Below the pieces are notes generated by a model, which had not been told where the DNA came from, made no database searches, and saw only the letters and a list, made by a program, of their open reading frames with translations. Positions 38,252 to 46,542 of a DNA stretch of 64,000 nucleotides are shown here, piece by piece; within the stretch, counting starts at the first letter, position 1, and every line of letters begins with the position of its first letter. The DNA is taken from assembly GCA_041398005.1 (NCBI GenBank), contig JAWKVP010000003.1:1-64000 (forward strand), read 5' to 3'. This stretch comes from JAGREO01 sp020446285 (GTDB taxonomy: Bacteria > Pseudomonadota > Alphaproteobacteria > Geminicoccales > Geminicoccaceae). The position numbers were made by a program, and so were the translations under genes.

Positions 38252-38728
38252 ATGTGGATATCGGAGCATTTGCTGGAGCATGATCTCGACGAGGCGACGC
38301 CGTTGCTGGCGGCGGTCGCTCCGCACGACCTCGCGGGTTTCCGGCATACGGTCAGGCGATGGCTTGCCGACAATCGAAGCGGTGCCATGCTGGTGCGCAC
38401 CGAAAGCGGCTGCATATTCGCCCTCGTCCTGTTCCGTGAGCTCGCCACTCCGCGGGCCATCGGCATCCACTGGCTGCGGCATGTCGAGATCGGCCACCCG
38501 AGAGCGACGACGTCCTGGCTTCTCGAAGCCTTTTTCGAAACGGCGCACAAGGCGGGCTCAGGGTCCGTGTGGATCGCCGGCAACGCCTCCAACAGCCGGA
38601 GCTTCCGCCAGCATCTCGACACGGGTCCGGGTATCGAATGCGGCTTTCGCCCTTTCGCCGGGGGATGGATTTCCCAGTTGCCGGAATTCTCGAAAGAGTT
38701 GCGCACACAGCTGTTCTCCGGCCCTTGA
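38252..38728 (+). CDS. Conserved hypothetical protein divergent from the FNR-type regulator
   Basis: The 158-residue protein starts MWISEHLLEHDLDEATPLLA (ATG 38252; an in-frame GTG-type extension to 38153 would run across the FNR box and is unlikely). It has no signal peptide or membrane segment. Segments such as GAMLVRTESGCIFALVLFRE and ASNSRSFRQHLDTGPGIECGF give a mixed alpha/beta impression, vaguely like an acyltransferase, but no family can be named. Its place opposite an FNR-type gene with a shared FNR box suggests oxygen-dependent expression. Confidence 0.6.
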   Translation: MWISEHLLEHDLDEATPLLAAVAPHDLAGFRHTVRRWLADNRSGAMLVRTESGCIFALVLFRELATPRAIGIHWLRHVEIGHPRATTSWLLEAFFETAHKAGSGSVWIAGNASNSRSFRQHLDTGPGIECGFRPFAGGWISQLPEFSKELRTQLFSGP

Positions 38729-39160
38729 CTCGAAAATGGACGGTGCGTAGCGTCCATCATCAGATAAAGTGCCCGTCTGTGCCAGATCCGTTGAAGCGGA
38801 TCGTGATGGTGTTCCTTGAGAGCGGTGATTCCCGCAGACTTGCTTGAGACACCGATTTCGACAGAGCTGACGCAGGCAGGCGATGTGGGGAGGCATCGCA
38901 ATCCCGCCGGAGCCCGGAACGGGCACCGGGACTGATCGCGAGCCCTGATGCGACAGCACCGGGATGGATGGCTCAATGGCGAGAACGGATGATGACGGGC
39001 AGTGTCGGCGGCGGAATGTGTACGCCCGCATGACGGCATCGTCCGCTATCCGGTCCCTTCCGCCCCTTCCCCGCACTGTCATGATCTTCAGCAACTCTGC
39101 CATTTTCGATCAGGAATCCGTCCGCATCGCGGACGGCCGGCATCTCAACGGGAGGACAGG
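38729..39160 (+). other. Non-coding region upstream of the aco-type operon
   Basis: This 432-base gap holds no credible gene. A short hairpin just after the preceding gene (TGGACG...CGTCCA, about 38737-38756) could mark its end. I searched for a sigma-54 promoter (TGGCAC-N5-TTGCA), which would be expected for an AcoR-controlled acetoin operon, and found none on the plus strand. GGAGGA at 39151-39156 is the ribosome-binding site of the next gene. Confidence 0.5.
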
Positions 39161-40129
39161 ATGCAGCTGAGCCGTAACGATCTGTTGGCCGCGTATCGGA
39201 AGATGCGCCTCATACGCGAGTTCGAGGACGCCGTGCACGAGGAATTCTCGGCCGGCAACATTCCCGGTTTCGTGCATCTCTATGCCGGCGAGGAAGCGTC
39301 GGGCGTGGGCATCTGCATGCATCTCGACGACCGCGACGCCATCGCCTCGACCCATCGCGGCCATGGCCATTGCATCGCCAAGGGCTGCGATGAACGCGGC
39401 ATGATGTTCGAGATCTTCGGCAAGAAGGACGGGCTGTGCGGCGGCAAGGGAGGTTCGATGCACATCGCCGACCTGTCCGTCGGCATGATGGGTGCCAACG
39501 GCATCGTCGGCGGCGGCCCGCCATTGATCTGCGGTGCCGCCCTCTCCGCCAAGACACTCAAGACCGGCGGCGTGGCCGTGGCCTTCGTCGGCGACGGTGC
39601 CTCCAATCAGGGTACCACCTTCGAGAGCTACAATCTCGCCAAGGTCTGGAACCTGCCGGCGGTGTTCGTCGTCGAGGACAATGGCTACGCCGAGAGCACC
39701 GCCAGCGTCTGGTCGGTCGGCGGCAGCCAGGCGGCGCGTGCCGCCGGGTTCGGCATGCCCTGCACCGAGGTCGACGGGCACGATTTCTTCGCTGTCTGGG
39801 AAGCCGCCCGCGAGGCCATCGAGCGTGCCCGCAATGGCGAGGGGCCATCGATGCTGCATGTGCGCCTCAACCGCTATTACGGCCATTTCGAGGGCGATGC
39901 GATCTCCTACAAGGGCGAGGGTGAAATCGAGAGGGTGAAGGCGGAAAAGGACGCGCTCATGCTGTTCCGCAACCGTGTCATCGAGACGAGTCTGCTCGAT
40001 GCGGGCGACATGGACGCCATCGACCGCGAGGTGAAGGAACGGATCGTGCAGTGCGTGACCGAGGCCAAGGCCGGGGCATCGCCGACCGAGGCCGACCTGC
40101 TCACCGACGTCTACACCTCCGCATACTGA
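39161..40129 (+). CDS. acoA: Acetoin/2-oxoacid dehydrogenase E1 alpha subunit
   Basis: This is the thiamine-diphosphate-dependent E1 alpha subunit of an acetoin or pyruvate-type dehydrogenase. The 322-residue protein has the start MQLSRNDLLAAYRKMRLIRE, the TPP segment THRGHGHCIAKG and VAVAFVGDGASNQGTTFES, with VVEDNGYAES completing the GDG-N motif. The length and the loop GKKDGLCGGKGGSMHI fit AcoA/PdhA of non-AceE type. It is followed by the beta subunit after 11 bases and by an E2-like gene. The AcoC-type third gene argues for acetoin dehydrogenase, although the true substrate is not certain. Confidence 0.88.
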   Translation: MQLSRNDLLAAYRKMRLIREFEDAVHEEFSAGNIPGFVHLYAGEEASGVGICMHLDDRDAIASTHRGHGHCIAKGCDERGMMFEIFGKKDGLCGGKGGSMHIADLSVGMMGANGIVGGGPPLICGAALSAKTLKTGGVAVAFVGDGASNQGTTFESYNLAKVWNLPAVFVVEDNGYAESTASVWSVGGSQAARAAGFGMPCTEVDGHDFFAVWEAAREAIERARNGEGPSMLHVRLNRYYGHFEGDAISYKGEGEIERVKAEKDALMLFRNRVIETSLLDAGDMDAIDREVKERIVQCVTEAKAGASPTEADLLTDVYTSAY

Positions 40130-40140
40130 GAGATCCGATC

Positions 40141-41154
40141 ATGCCGAAGAAATCCTACCGTCAGGCCATCAACGAGGCGATCCGCCAGGAGATGGCCCGC
40201 GACGAGCGTGTCATCATCATGGGCGAGGACATTTCCGGCGGCATGGGCGCGCCGGGCGAACAGGACGCCTGGGGCGGTCCCATGGGCGTCACCAAGGGAA
40301 TCATGCCGGACTTCAGCCGCGACCGCGTGCTGGACACGCCGATCACCGAAAGCGCCTTCATCGGCTGCGCCGCCGGTGCCGCCGCCACCGGCCTTCGTCC
40401 CGTCGCCGAACTCATGTTCGTCGATTTCATGGGTGTATGTTTCGACCAGATCTTCAACCAGGCGGCCAAGTTCAAGTACATGTTCGGTGGCAAGGCGGTG
40501 ACTCCGCTCACCATCCGCACCATGTACGGCGCCGGCTTCCGCGCGGCCTCGCAGCACAGCCAGTGCCTCTATCCGCTGTTCACCCATATCCCCGGCCTGA
40601 AGGTGGCGCTGCCATCCAACCCCTATGAGGCCAAGGGCCTGCTCACCCAGGCGATCCGCGACGACGATCCCGTCATCGTCTTCGAGCACAAGGCGATGTA
40701 TGATGATGAGGGGGAAGTGCCCGACGAGGCCTACACCATTCCCTTCGGCGAGGCGAACGTCACCCGCGAGGGCGATGATGTGACCATCGTCGCGTTCGGG
40801 CGGATGGTGAACTTCGCCAACGAGGCCGCCGACAATCTCGAAAAGGCAGGCATCAGCTGCACCGTCGTCGATCCCCGCACGACAAGCCCCCTCGATCGCG
40901 ACACGATCCTCGAAACCACCGAGGAAACCGGCCGGCTCGTGGTGGTCGACGAGGCGCATCCGCGCTGCAACATGGCTTCCGATATCGTTGGTCTGGTCAG
41001 CCAGGAGATGTTCGGCGCGCTGAAGGCCGCACCGCAGATGGTGACGGCTCCGCATTGCCCCGTCCCCTTCTCGCCGGCGCTTGAGGACATCTACGTTCCC
41101 GGCGTGGCGCGGATCGAGGCGGCCGTACGGCAGGCCATGGGCAAGGGCCACTGA
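40141..41154 (+). CDS. acoB: Acetoin/2-oxoacid dehydrogenase E1 beta subunit
   Basis: This 337-residue protein is the partner of the upstream E1 alpha subunit in an alpha2-beta2 E1. It begins MPKKSYRQAINEAIRQEMAR and has VIIMGEDISGGMGAPGEQDA, RVLDTPITESAFIGCAAGAA, AELMFVDFMGVCFDQIFNQA and HIPGLKVALPSNPYEAKGLL. The last segment is the typical transketolase-C entry. VVVDEAHPRCNMASDIVG and PVPFSPALEDIYVPG complete the family pattern. It appears complete. Confidence 0.9.
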   Translation: MPKKSYRQAINEAIRQEMARDERVIIMGEDISGGMGAPGEQDAWGGPMGVTKGIMPDFSRDRVLDTPITESAFIGCAAGAAATGLRPVAELMFVDFMGVCFDQIFNQAAKFKYMFGGKAVTPLTIRTMYGAGFRAASQHSQCLYPLFTHIPGLKVALPSNPYEAKGLLTQAIRDDDPVIVFEHKAMYDDEGEVPDEAYTIPFGEANVTREGDDVTIVAFGRMVNFANEAADNLEKAGISCTVVDPRTTSPLDRDTILETTEETGRLVVVDEAHPRCNMASDIVGLVSQEMFGALKAAPQMVTAPHCPVPFSPALEDIYVPGVARIEAAVRQAMGKGH

Positions 41155-41246
41155 CAGCGGGAAGAAACGGATGCTGCCGGCGGCAAACCGGCAGCGTCCG
41201 TGTCCCCACCAGCCATGAATGACACTCAACAGGACGGAAACGGCGA

Positions 41247-42359
41247 ATGAGCGGTGAGATCGGAGAAATCGTGATGCCCAAATGGGGGCTGGCCATGCAG
41301 GAGGGCATGCTCGCCGCCTGGTCGGTCAAGGAGGGCGACACGGTCGGCAAGGGTCAGGAAATCTGTGACATCGAGACATCGAAGATCGCCAATGTCTTCG
41401 AGAGCCCCGTTGACGGCAAGGTGCGGCGGCTGGTGACCGGTGCGGGCGAAACCGTGCCCGTCGGCTATCTTCTCGCCGTCGTTGCCGACGATTCCGTCAG
41501 CGATGCCGATATCGAGGCTCACGTCGCCCATTTCAAGGAAACCTTCGTCGTCGAGGATGGCGGAGACAGCGGCCCGGTGCCGGAAACCGTCGATACGGCC
41601 AGCGGCCGCATCCGCTATCTCGCCGCCGGCGAGGGCGACGGCGTGCCGGTCATCCTCGTGCATGGCTTCGGTGGTGACTATCTGAGCTGGCTCATGGTCC
41701 AAGCGGATGTCTCGCAGGGCCGCCGCAGCTACGCCATCGACCTGCCGGGGCATGGCGGCTCGACCAAGGAGGTCGGGCATGGCAATGTCGGCGCGCTCAC
41801 CAATGCCGTCTGCTCCTTCATGGATGCCATGAAGATCGACAAGGCCCATTTCGTCGGCCATTCGCTTGGCGGCGCTGTCTGCCTCGACATGGCGCGCAAT
41901 CATCCCGAGAAGATCGAGAGCGGTACGCTGATCGCCCCGGCCGGGCTCGGGCCCGAGATCAACATGGACTATATCGACGGATTCATCCGCGAGAAACGGG
42001 CGCGGAAGCTTCGCCCCTATCTTGAGCTGCTGGTGAATGAACCCTCGCTGATCAGCTCCGAAATGGTCGAGGAAGTCATCCGCTACAAGCGCCTCGACGG
42101 TGCCGAAGCCGCTCTCAACACGATTGCCTCGGCCTGTTTCCAGGGTGGTCACCAGACCCTCGAGATGGTCGAGCGGGTCCAGCGCATGAAAACTCCGCTG
42201 AATGTCGTCTGGGGTGAGAACGACCGGATCCTGCCGGTCGCACATGCTGACGGGTTGCCGGATACTGTCCCGGTCACACGCCTCGCCGATACCGGCCACC
42301 TGCCACAGATGGAACGCCCCGGCGAGACCGTCGAGGCCGTTCGCGCCATGCTCGGCTGA
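41247..42359 (+). CDS. acoC: AcoC-type E2: lipoyl domain fused to an alpha/beta hydrolase
   Basis: The 370-residue protein carries an N-terminal lipoyl domain (residues 1-80, lipoylated lysine in ICDIETSKIANVFESP). Instead of the usual CoA-transferase core it has an alpha/beta-hydrolase domain: VILVHGFGGDYLSW, nucleophile FVGHSLGGAVCLDM, Asp in VVWGENDRILPV and His in ADTGHLPQMERP. This fusion is the standard form of AcoC in acetoin dehydrogenase, where acetoin is split to acetyl-CoA and acetaldehyde. It follows acoB after 92 bases. A dedicated E3 (dihydrolipoamide dehydrogenase) and the regulator AcoR are absent nearby, so E3 must be shared with another complex. Confidence 0.88.
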   Translation: MSGEIGEIVMPKWGLAMQEGMLAAWSVKEGDTVGKGQEICDIETSKIANVFESPVDGKVRRLVTGAGETVPVGYLLAVVADDSVSDADIEAHVAHFKETFVVEDGGDSGPVPETVDTASGRIRYLAAGEGDGVPVILVHGFGGDYLSWLMVQADVSQGRRSYAIDLPGHGGSTKEVGHGNVGALTNAVCSFMDAMKIDKAHFVGHSLGGAVCLDMARNHPEKIESGTLIAPAGLGPEINMDYIDGFIREKRARKLRPYLELLVNEPSLISSEMVEEVIRYKRLDGAEAALNTIASACFQGGHQTLEMVERVQRMKTPLNVVWGENDRILPVAHADGLPDTVPVTRLADTGHLPQMERPGETVEAVRAMLG

Positions 42360-42376
42360 CGCCGTAGCACAGCCAC

Positions 42377-42393
42377 CGCCGGCGGATCCGGCG
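42377..42393 (+). terminator. Possible terminator after the aco operon
   Basis: CGCCGG (42377-42382) pairs with CCGGCG (42388-42393) around a 5-base loop, just after the acoC stop. Only a short T-poor tract (ttccatt) follows, so it is a weak candidate. The MCP gene starts about 180 bases further on. Confidence 0.4.
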
Positions 42394-42571
42394 TTCCATT
42401 CGCCATCGTTCCGGCGCAGGTCACATCGGCCTGCGTCTTCTTTTTCTCTTCGATCCGCCGGTCCGTGCGGACGGAAACATCGAGGTGACCCCGCAGCGGG
42501 TAATCATTCATTAAAACTTGTAGAGTATTGCTGTCCGGGATTGATCAAGGCCCTCTCGAGAAAGGCAGTCA

Positions 42572-44308
42572 ATGTCATTGTCCCGAATGTCCATTTCGCA
42601 ATCGTTCAACGTGCTCGCAATCACGGGTGCCGTGGTGGTGGTGGCACTCGGAACGAGCCTGTACATGACCAAGCTGGCCAAGGTCGAAGCCATCGATGCG
42701 GCGAACGGCCGCTACAATTCGATGCTGCTCGCCGACGAGTTGCGCCAGAGTTCGGATGACCTGACCCGCCTCGGGCGAACCTATGTCGTGACCCGCGATC
42801 CGGACTACAAGCGGCAATACATGGACATTCTGGCCATTCGCAATGGCACGAAGCCGAGACCGCAGGATTATAACCGCATCTACTGGGATTTTGTTGCCGC
42901 CGGGAACGACCAGCCACGCCCGCCCGGCAGATCCGTTCCTCTCCTGCAGCTGATGCGCGAAGCGGGCTATACCGATGCCGAATTCGCCAAGCTCGAGGAG
43001 GCCAAGGCGAATTCCGACGGACTCGTCGCGCTCGAGGTCGAGGCAATGAACCTTGTCGAGGGCAAGGACAGGAACGGCAATCCGATCGCCGAACCCGACT
43101 ATGGCCGCGCCATCCAGCTCGTGCATTCGCCCGAGTATCACCGGTTCAAGGCGAACATCATGAAGCCGGTCGACGATTTCATGGTGCTGCTCGAGGACCG
43201 GACCGAAGCGGCAGCCGTCGCTGCTGAAAACAAGTCGGACATGTACTTCTATTCCACCATATTCTGGAGCGTGATGCTCACCGGCGTGTTCATCTCCATG
43301 GCTCTCGTCTTCCGCAAGCGCGCCATCGAGGGGTGGGCGGATGTTCAGGAAGCCATATCCGCGATGGCGGCGGGCGACCGCAACATCGCGATCCCGGGAA
43401 CCGACCGTACCGATGAGATCGGCGACATGGCGCGTGCCATCGATCTCGCCCGATCGGAGTCGCGCGCGACCGTGCAGCGTGTCGCGAACGATATCCAGAG
43501 CCGTGTCGGCGAGGTGGTCGGTCTCATCACCGAGGCATCCCGCAGCATCCAGAGCGACACGATCGAGGTTCAGGCCCGCGCCGAGAACGCCTCGGGCCAG
43601 ACCGGGCGGGCGCTCGAGGTGATGCGCGGGACGGACGAGCAGGTACAGGCGGTCGCCGCTGCCGCCGAGGAAATGCTCGCGTCGGTCAACCAGATCAGCC
43701 AGGAACTGGGGCGCGCCCAGAATTTCTCGCGTGAAACGGTCGAGCAGACCGAACATACCGACAATACCGTCGCCGAACTGGCCGAGGCCGCCGAACGTAT
43801 CGGCCAGGTCGTGCAGCTCATTTCGGAGATTGCCGAGCAGACCAACCTCCTGGCTCTCAATGCCACCATCGAGGCGGCGCGGGCGGGCGAGGCCGGCAAG
43901 GGCTTTGCCGTGGTCGCACAGGAGGTCAAGACCCTCGCCGCGCAGACCGCGAGCGCCACGGCCGAGATCAGCGGCCAGATTGCCGCCATCCAGCAGGTCA
44001 GCAGCAAGGCGGTCGATGCAATCAAGGAGATCCGCCGCTCGATCGAACGGATCGACGAGGCGACCAACAGCGTCGCCTCTGCCGTCCAGGAACAGAGCGC
44101 CGCCACCGAGGAGGTTTCCTACAATTGCCGCAAGACCGCCGATGGCACGCGCGATGTGATCAACCGCGTCGATGATGTCGGCAAGGTGCAACAGGATGTC
44201 TTCGCCGCCTGTCAGCGTCTCCAGACGCTGAGCGACAGCCTGTCGGGCCAGGCCGGCAACCTCTCGCGCAATGTCGACAGCCTCGTGCATGATCTCGAGA
44301 GTGCCTGA
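42572..44308 (+). CDS. Methyl-accepting chemotaxis protein
   Basis: The 578-residue chemoreceptor has a first membrane segment at residues ~10-32 (FNVLAITGAVVVVALGTSLY). A periplasmic four-helix-type sensor follows to ~222, then a second membrane segment (~223-245, STIFWSVMLTGVFISMALVF), a HAMP linker and a cytoplasmic signalling domain. Its hairpin tip IAEQTNLLALNATIEAARAG then GKGFAVVAQEVKTLA is the highly conserved CheA/CheW contact region. A ribosome-binding site (GAAAGG) lies upstream. The ligand is unknown. Placement after acoABC could hint at sensing a related C4 or C2 compound, which is inference. No other che genes are here. Confidence 0.93.
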   Translation: MSLSRMSISQSFNVLAITGAVVVVALGTSLYMTKLAKVEAIDAANGRYNSMLLADELRQSSDDLTRLGRTYVVTRDPDYKRQYMDILAIRNGTKPRPQDYNRIYWDFVAAGNDQPRPPGRSVPLLQLMREAGYTDAEFAKLEEAKANSDGLVALEVEAMNLVEGKDRNGNPIAEPDYGRAIQLVHSPEYHRFKANIMKPVDDFMVLLEDRTEAAAVAAENKSDMYFYSTIFWSVMLTGVFISMALVFRKRAIEGWADVQEAISAMAAGDRNIAIPGTDRTDEIGDMARAIDLARSESRATVQRVANDIQSRVGEVVGLITEASRSIQSDTIEVQARAENASGQTGRALEVMRGTDEQVQAVAAAAEEMLASVNQISQELGRAQNFSRETVEQTEHTDNTVAELAEAAERIGQVVQLISEIAEQTNLLALNATIEAARAGEAGKGFAVVAQEVKTLAAQTASATAEISGQIAAIQQVSSKAVDAIKEIRRSIERIDEATNSVASAVQEQSAATEEVSYNCRKTADGTRDVINRVDDVGKVQQDVFAACQRLQTLSDSLSGQAGNLSRNVDSLVHDLESA

Positions 44309-44514
44309 GGCGGCGGACCGCACTTCCATGCCGGCGATCGTCAGTGCGCGAGGCATCGCGGTCACAGGTCGCCGGCAAATCGTCAGCGCCATCGAATTCG
44401 AATTGAAAATTCGGCCCTGTATGGTCAAGGGTCCGTCGCCCTCTCGTATTCGAGCCGGAATTCACTCCCAGAGGTCACAATGACCTGTTCGCCACAAGGA
44501 AAGTTGTCAGAACG

Positions 44515-44679
44515 ATGAGCGTGTCGACCCGCAACGACAACCGGTCAACCGATTCCGGATCTCCCGACGATGGAGGGAACGAGGAGATCGAGACCTTCGG
44601 CGCTGCCGGGCCGATCCTGGTATTCATGTTCCTGCTCTGGGGATTCACCCTCGCCGCCGCGGCCGCGGCGGTCTCCTGA
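44515..44679 (+). CDS. Small predicted membrane protein (54 residues)
   Basis: A short ORF encodes MSVSTRNDNRSTDSGSPDDG at its start, an acidic middle (GNEEIETFGAAG) and one C-terminal membrane helix (PILVFMFLLWGFTLAAAAAV) with only a Ser after it. A charged N-terminus followed by a single terminal helix is typical of small membrane-anchored regulatory proteins or small subunits of larger complexes. The nearest AAGGA is about 14 bases upstream, a little far. It lies alone between the MCP and aminotransferase genes. Function unknown, and it may not be real. Confidence 0.45.
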   Translation: MSVSTRNDNRSTDSGSPDDGGNEEIETFGAAGPILVFMFLLWGFTLAAAAAAVS

Positions 44680-44949
44680 CACAGGCTCTCCGAATTCCCG
44701 GACAAGCCGCGATCCAGGCGTGACTACCTGCTGACAGGCGACAGGTTCGTTCCGTTCAGGTGGAACAGGTGAGCGATCGGGAGTTGACCGCGAACTGTGC
44801 CGGTCCTCCGCTTGACGGTGGCGGTCGCCTCTGGCCAAGCATGATCGGCGATGGCATCATTCGCCGGGCTATTCATACGCTGGCAGGCAGGCCGGAACCC
44901 TTCGGCACGGGTGGTGGCCAGCATCGTTGAAATGGGGAGGAATCCGGTC

Positions 44950-46113
44950 ATGCAGCTGGCTGCAGCCATGTCGCGTCTCGGTACGGAAAGTGCGTTCGAA
45001 GTCCTTGCCCGTGCCACACGGCTGGCACAAGAGGGCAAGGACATCATCAATCTGGGCATTGGCCAGCCCGACTTCCCCACACCTGCGAACATCGTCGAGG
45101 CCGCTGTCAGGGCGCTGCGCGACGGCCATCATGGCTACACCCCGGCAAACGGTATCCTGCCGCTTCGCGAGGCGGTCGCCGCCGACATGCACGAACGGCG
45201 GGGTGTCGACATCAGTCCCGAGCGGATCGTCGTCGTCCCCGGCGGCAAGGTCACCATGGCCTTCGCGATGCTGATGTTCGGCGAGCCTGGTGCCGAGATC
45301 ATGTACCCCGATCCGGGTTTTCCGATCTATCGCTCGATGATCGAATTCGCCGGCGCCAGGGCTGTTCCCATCGCTCTCCACGAGGAGCGCGGCTATGCCT
45401 TTTCCGCGGAAGAGCTGCTGGCGCAGATCACCCCCCGCACGCGGCTGATCATCGTCAACAGTCCGGCCAATCCCACGGGCGGCGTGGTGCCGAAATCCGA
45501 ACTGGACAAGCTCGTCGCCGGGCTCGCCCGCTTCCCCGAGGTGGCGGTGATGTCGGACGAGATCTATGCACGCATGTGCTATGATGGCGTTCCCCACGCC
45601 TCGCTGACGACCTATCCCGAGATCGCCGACCGGCTCATTCTCCTTGATGGCTGGTCGAAGACCTATGCCATGACGGGCTGGCGCATGGGCTGGGGCGTGT
45701 GGCCCGAAGGACTTGCCGAACAGGCGACGCGGCTCGCGATCAACGTCAATTCCTGCGTCAACGCGGCGGCGCAATGGGCCGGCATCGAGGCGCTCACCGG
45801 GCCGCAGGACGCGGTGGACGAAATGGTCGTGGCCTTCGAGAAGCGGCGCGAGGTGATCGTCCGCGAGCTGAATGCCCTGCCCGGCTTCACCTGTCCCAAT
45901 CCCGGCGGTGCCTTCTACGCTTTCCCCAACATCACCGGCACCGGACGATCCTCCCGCGAACTGCAGGACGGATTGCTGCAGGATACGGGCGTCGCGATCA
46001 TCTCGGGCACGAGTTTCGGCATTCATGGAGAAGGCTATGTCCGCTTCTCCTACGCCAAGGCCATTCCCGCCATCGAGGAAGCCTGCGTGCGAATAAGGAA
46101 CTGGCTCGGCTGA
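44950..46113 (+). CDS. Class I/II PLP-dependent aminotransferase
   Basis: The 387-residue enzyme is of the aspartate-aminotransferase fold type I. It has INLGIGQPDFPTPANIVEA near the N-terminus, GYTPANGILPLREAVAADM, the PLP-contact VNSPANPTGGVVPKSELD, the Schiff-base lysine in LLDGWSKTYAMTGWRMGW and the substrate-carboxylate arginine near YVRFSYAKAIP. The start is ATG 44950, with GGGGAGGAA 7 bases upstream; a longer frame back to 44851 has no such site. The amino-donor specificity cannot be fixed from sequence; aspartate, alanine or aromatic activity is possible. Confidence 0.88.
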   Translation: MQLAAAMSRLGTESAFEVLARATRLAQEGKDIINLGIGQPDFPTPANIVEAAVRALRDGHHGYTPANGILPLREAVAADMHERRGVDISPERIVVVPGGKVTMAFAMLMFGEPGAEIMYPDPGFPIYRSMIEFAGARAVPIALHEERGYAFSAEELLAQITPRTRLIIVNSPANPTGGVVPKSELDKLVAGLARFPEVAVMSDEIYARMCYDGVPHASLTTYPEIADRLILLDGWSKTYAMTGWRMGWGVWPEGLAEQATRLAINVNSCVNAAAQWAGIEALTGPQDAVDEMVVAFEKRREVIVRELNALPGFTCPNPGGAFYAFPNITGTGRSSRELQDGLLQDTGVAIISGTSFGIHGEGYVRFSYAKAIPAIEEACVRIRNWLG

Positions 46114-46122
46114 CAGGAGAGC

Positions 46123-46542
46123 TCAGCGCGACGTGCCGGCGTTCCCGAGCGCGTCGCGCAGGGCTTCGTAGGCGATGAGCACGCATTCATGGCGGCTCCT
46201 GACCGCGCGCACGGGCTCCATGATCTCCAGTCCCGCAGGCGGGTCGCCCTCACCCGTAAGCCAGCGACGGACCGCTTCCGCGAGAGACGCTGCTTCGTCC
46301 GCATCCATGCCCGGTACATGGTCTGCGACACAGGCCGCCGCCGCCTGCGTGAGGAGACAGCCCCGGGTCTTGTGCGCAAGCTCTTGAACCCTGCCCCCAT
46401 CCATTCGCACATCGACGGTCACGCGGTCGCCGCAGAGGGGATTGTCCGCCGTGGCGGTGCCATCCGGTGCCTCCAGCCTTCCCGCACCGATACCGCTCTT
46501 CGCCATGGCGACAAGGGCTTCCTGATAGAGATCCTCACTCAT
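46123..46542 (-). CDS. SufU/IscU-like iron-sulfur or sulfur-transfer scaffold
   Basis: The 139-residue protein has the three-cysteine scaffold layout: NPLCGDRVTVDV (first Cys and the conserved Asp), HKTRGCLLTQAAAACVADH (second) and RSRHECVLIAYEALRDA (third). The sequence is closer to SufU than to IscU. SufU proteins accept sulfur from SufS-type desulfurases. This gene overlaps the upstream sufS-type gene by four bases, so the proteins are surely partners. No other suf gene is adjacent, and a MocA-type gene heads the operon, so the sulfur may go to a molybdenum cofactor rather than to general Fe-S assembly. Confidence 0.85.
   Translation of the reverse strand: MSEDLYQEALVAMAKSGIGAGRLEAPDGTATADNPLCGDRVTVDVRMDGGRVQELAHKTRGCLLTQAAAACVADHVPGMDADEAASLAEAVRRWLTGEGDPPAGLEIMEPVRAVRSRHECVLIAYEALRDALGNAGTSR

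Noticed and set aside
42575..44428. 617-codon minus-strand open frame across the chemoreceptor gene
   Set aside because: Antisense shadow of a high-GC gene. The plus strand encodes an unmistakable MCP.
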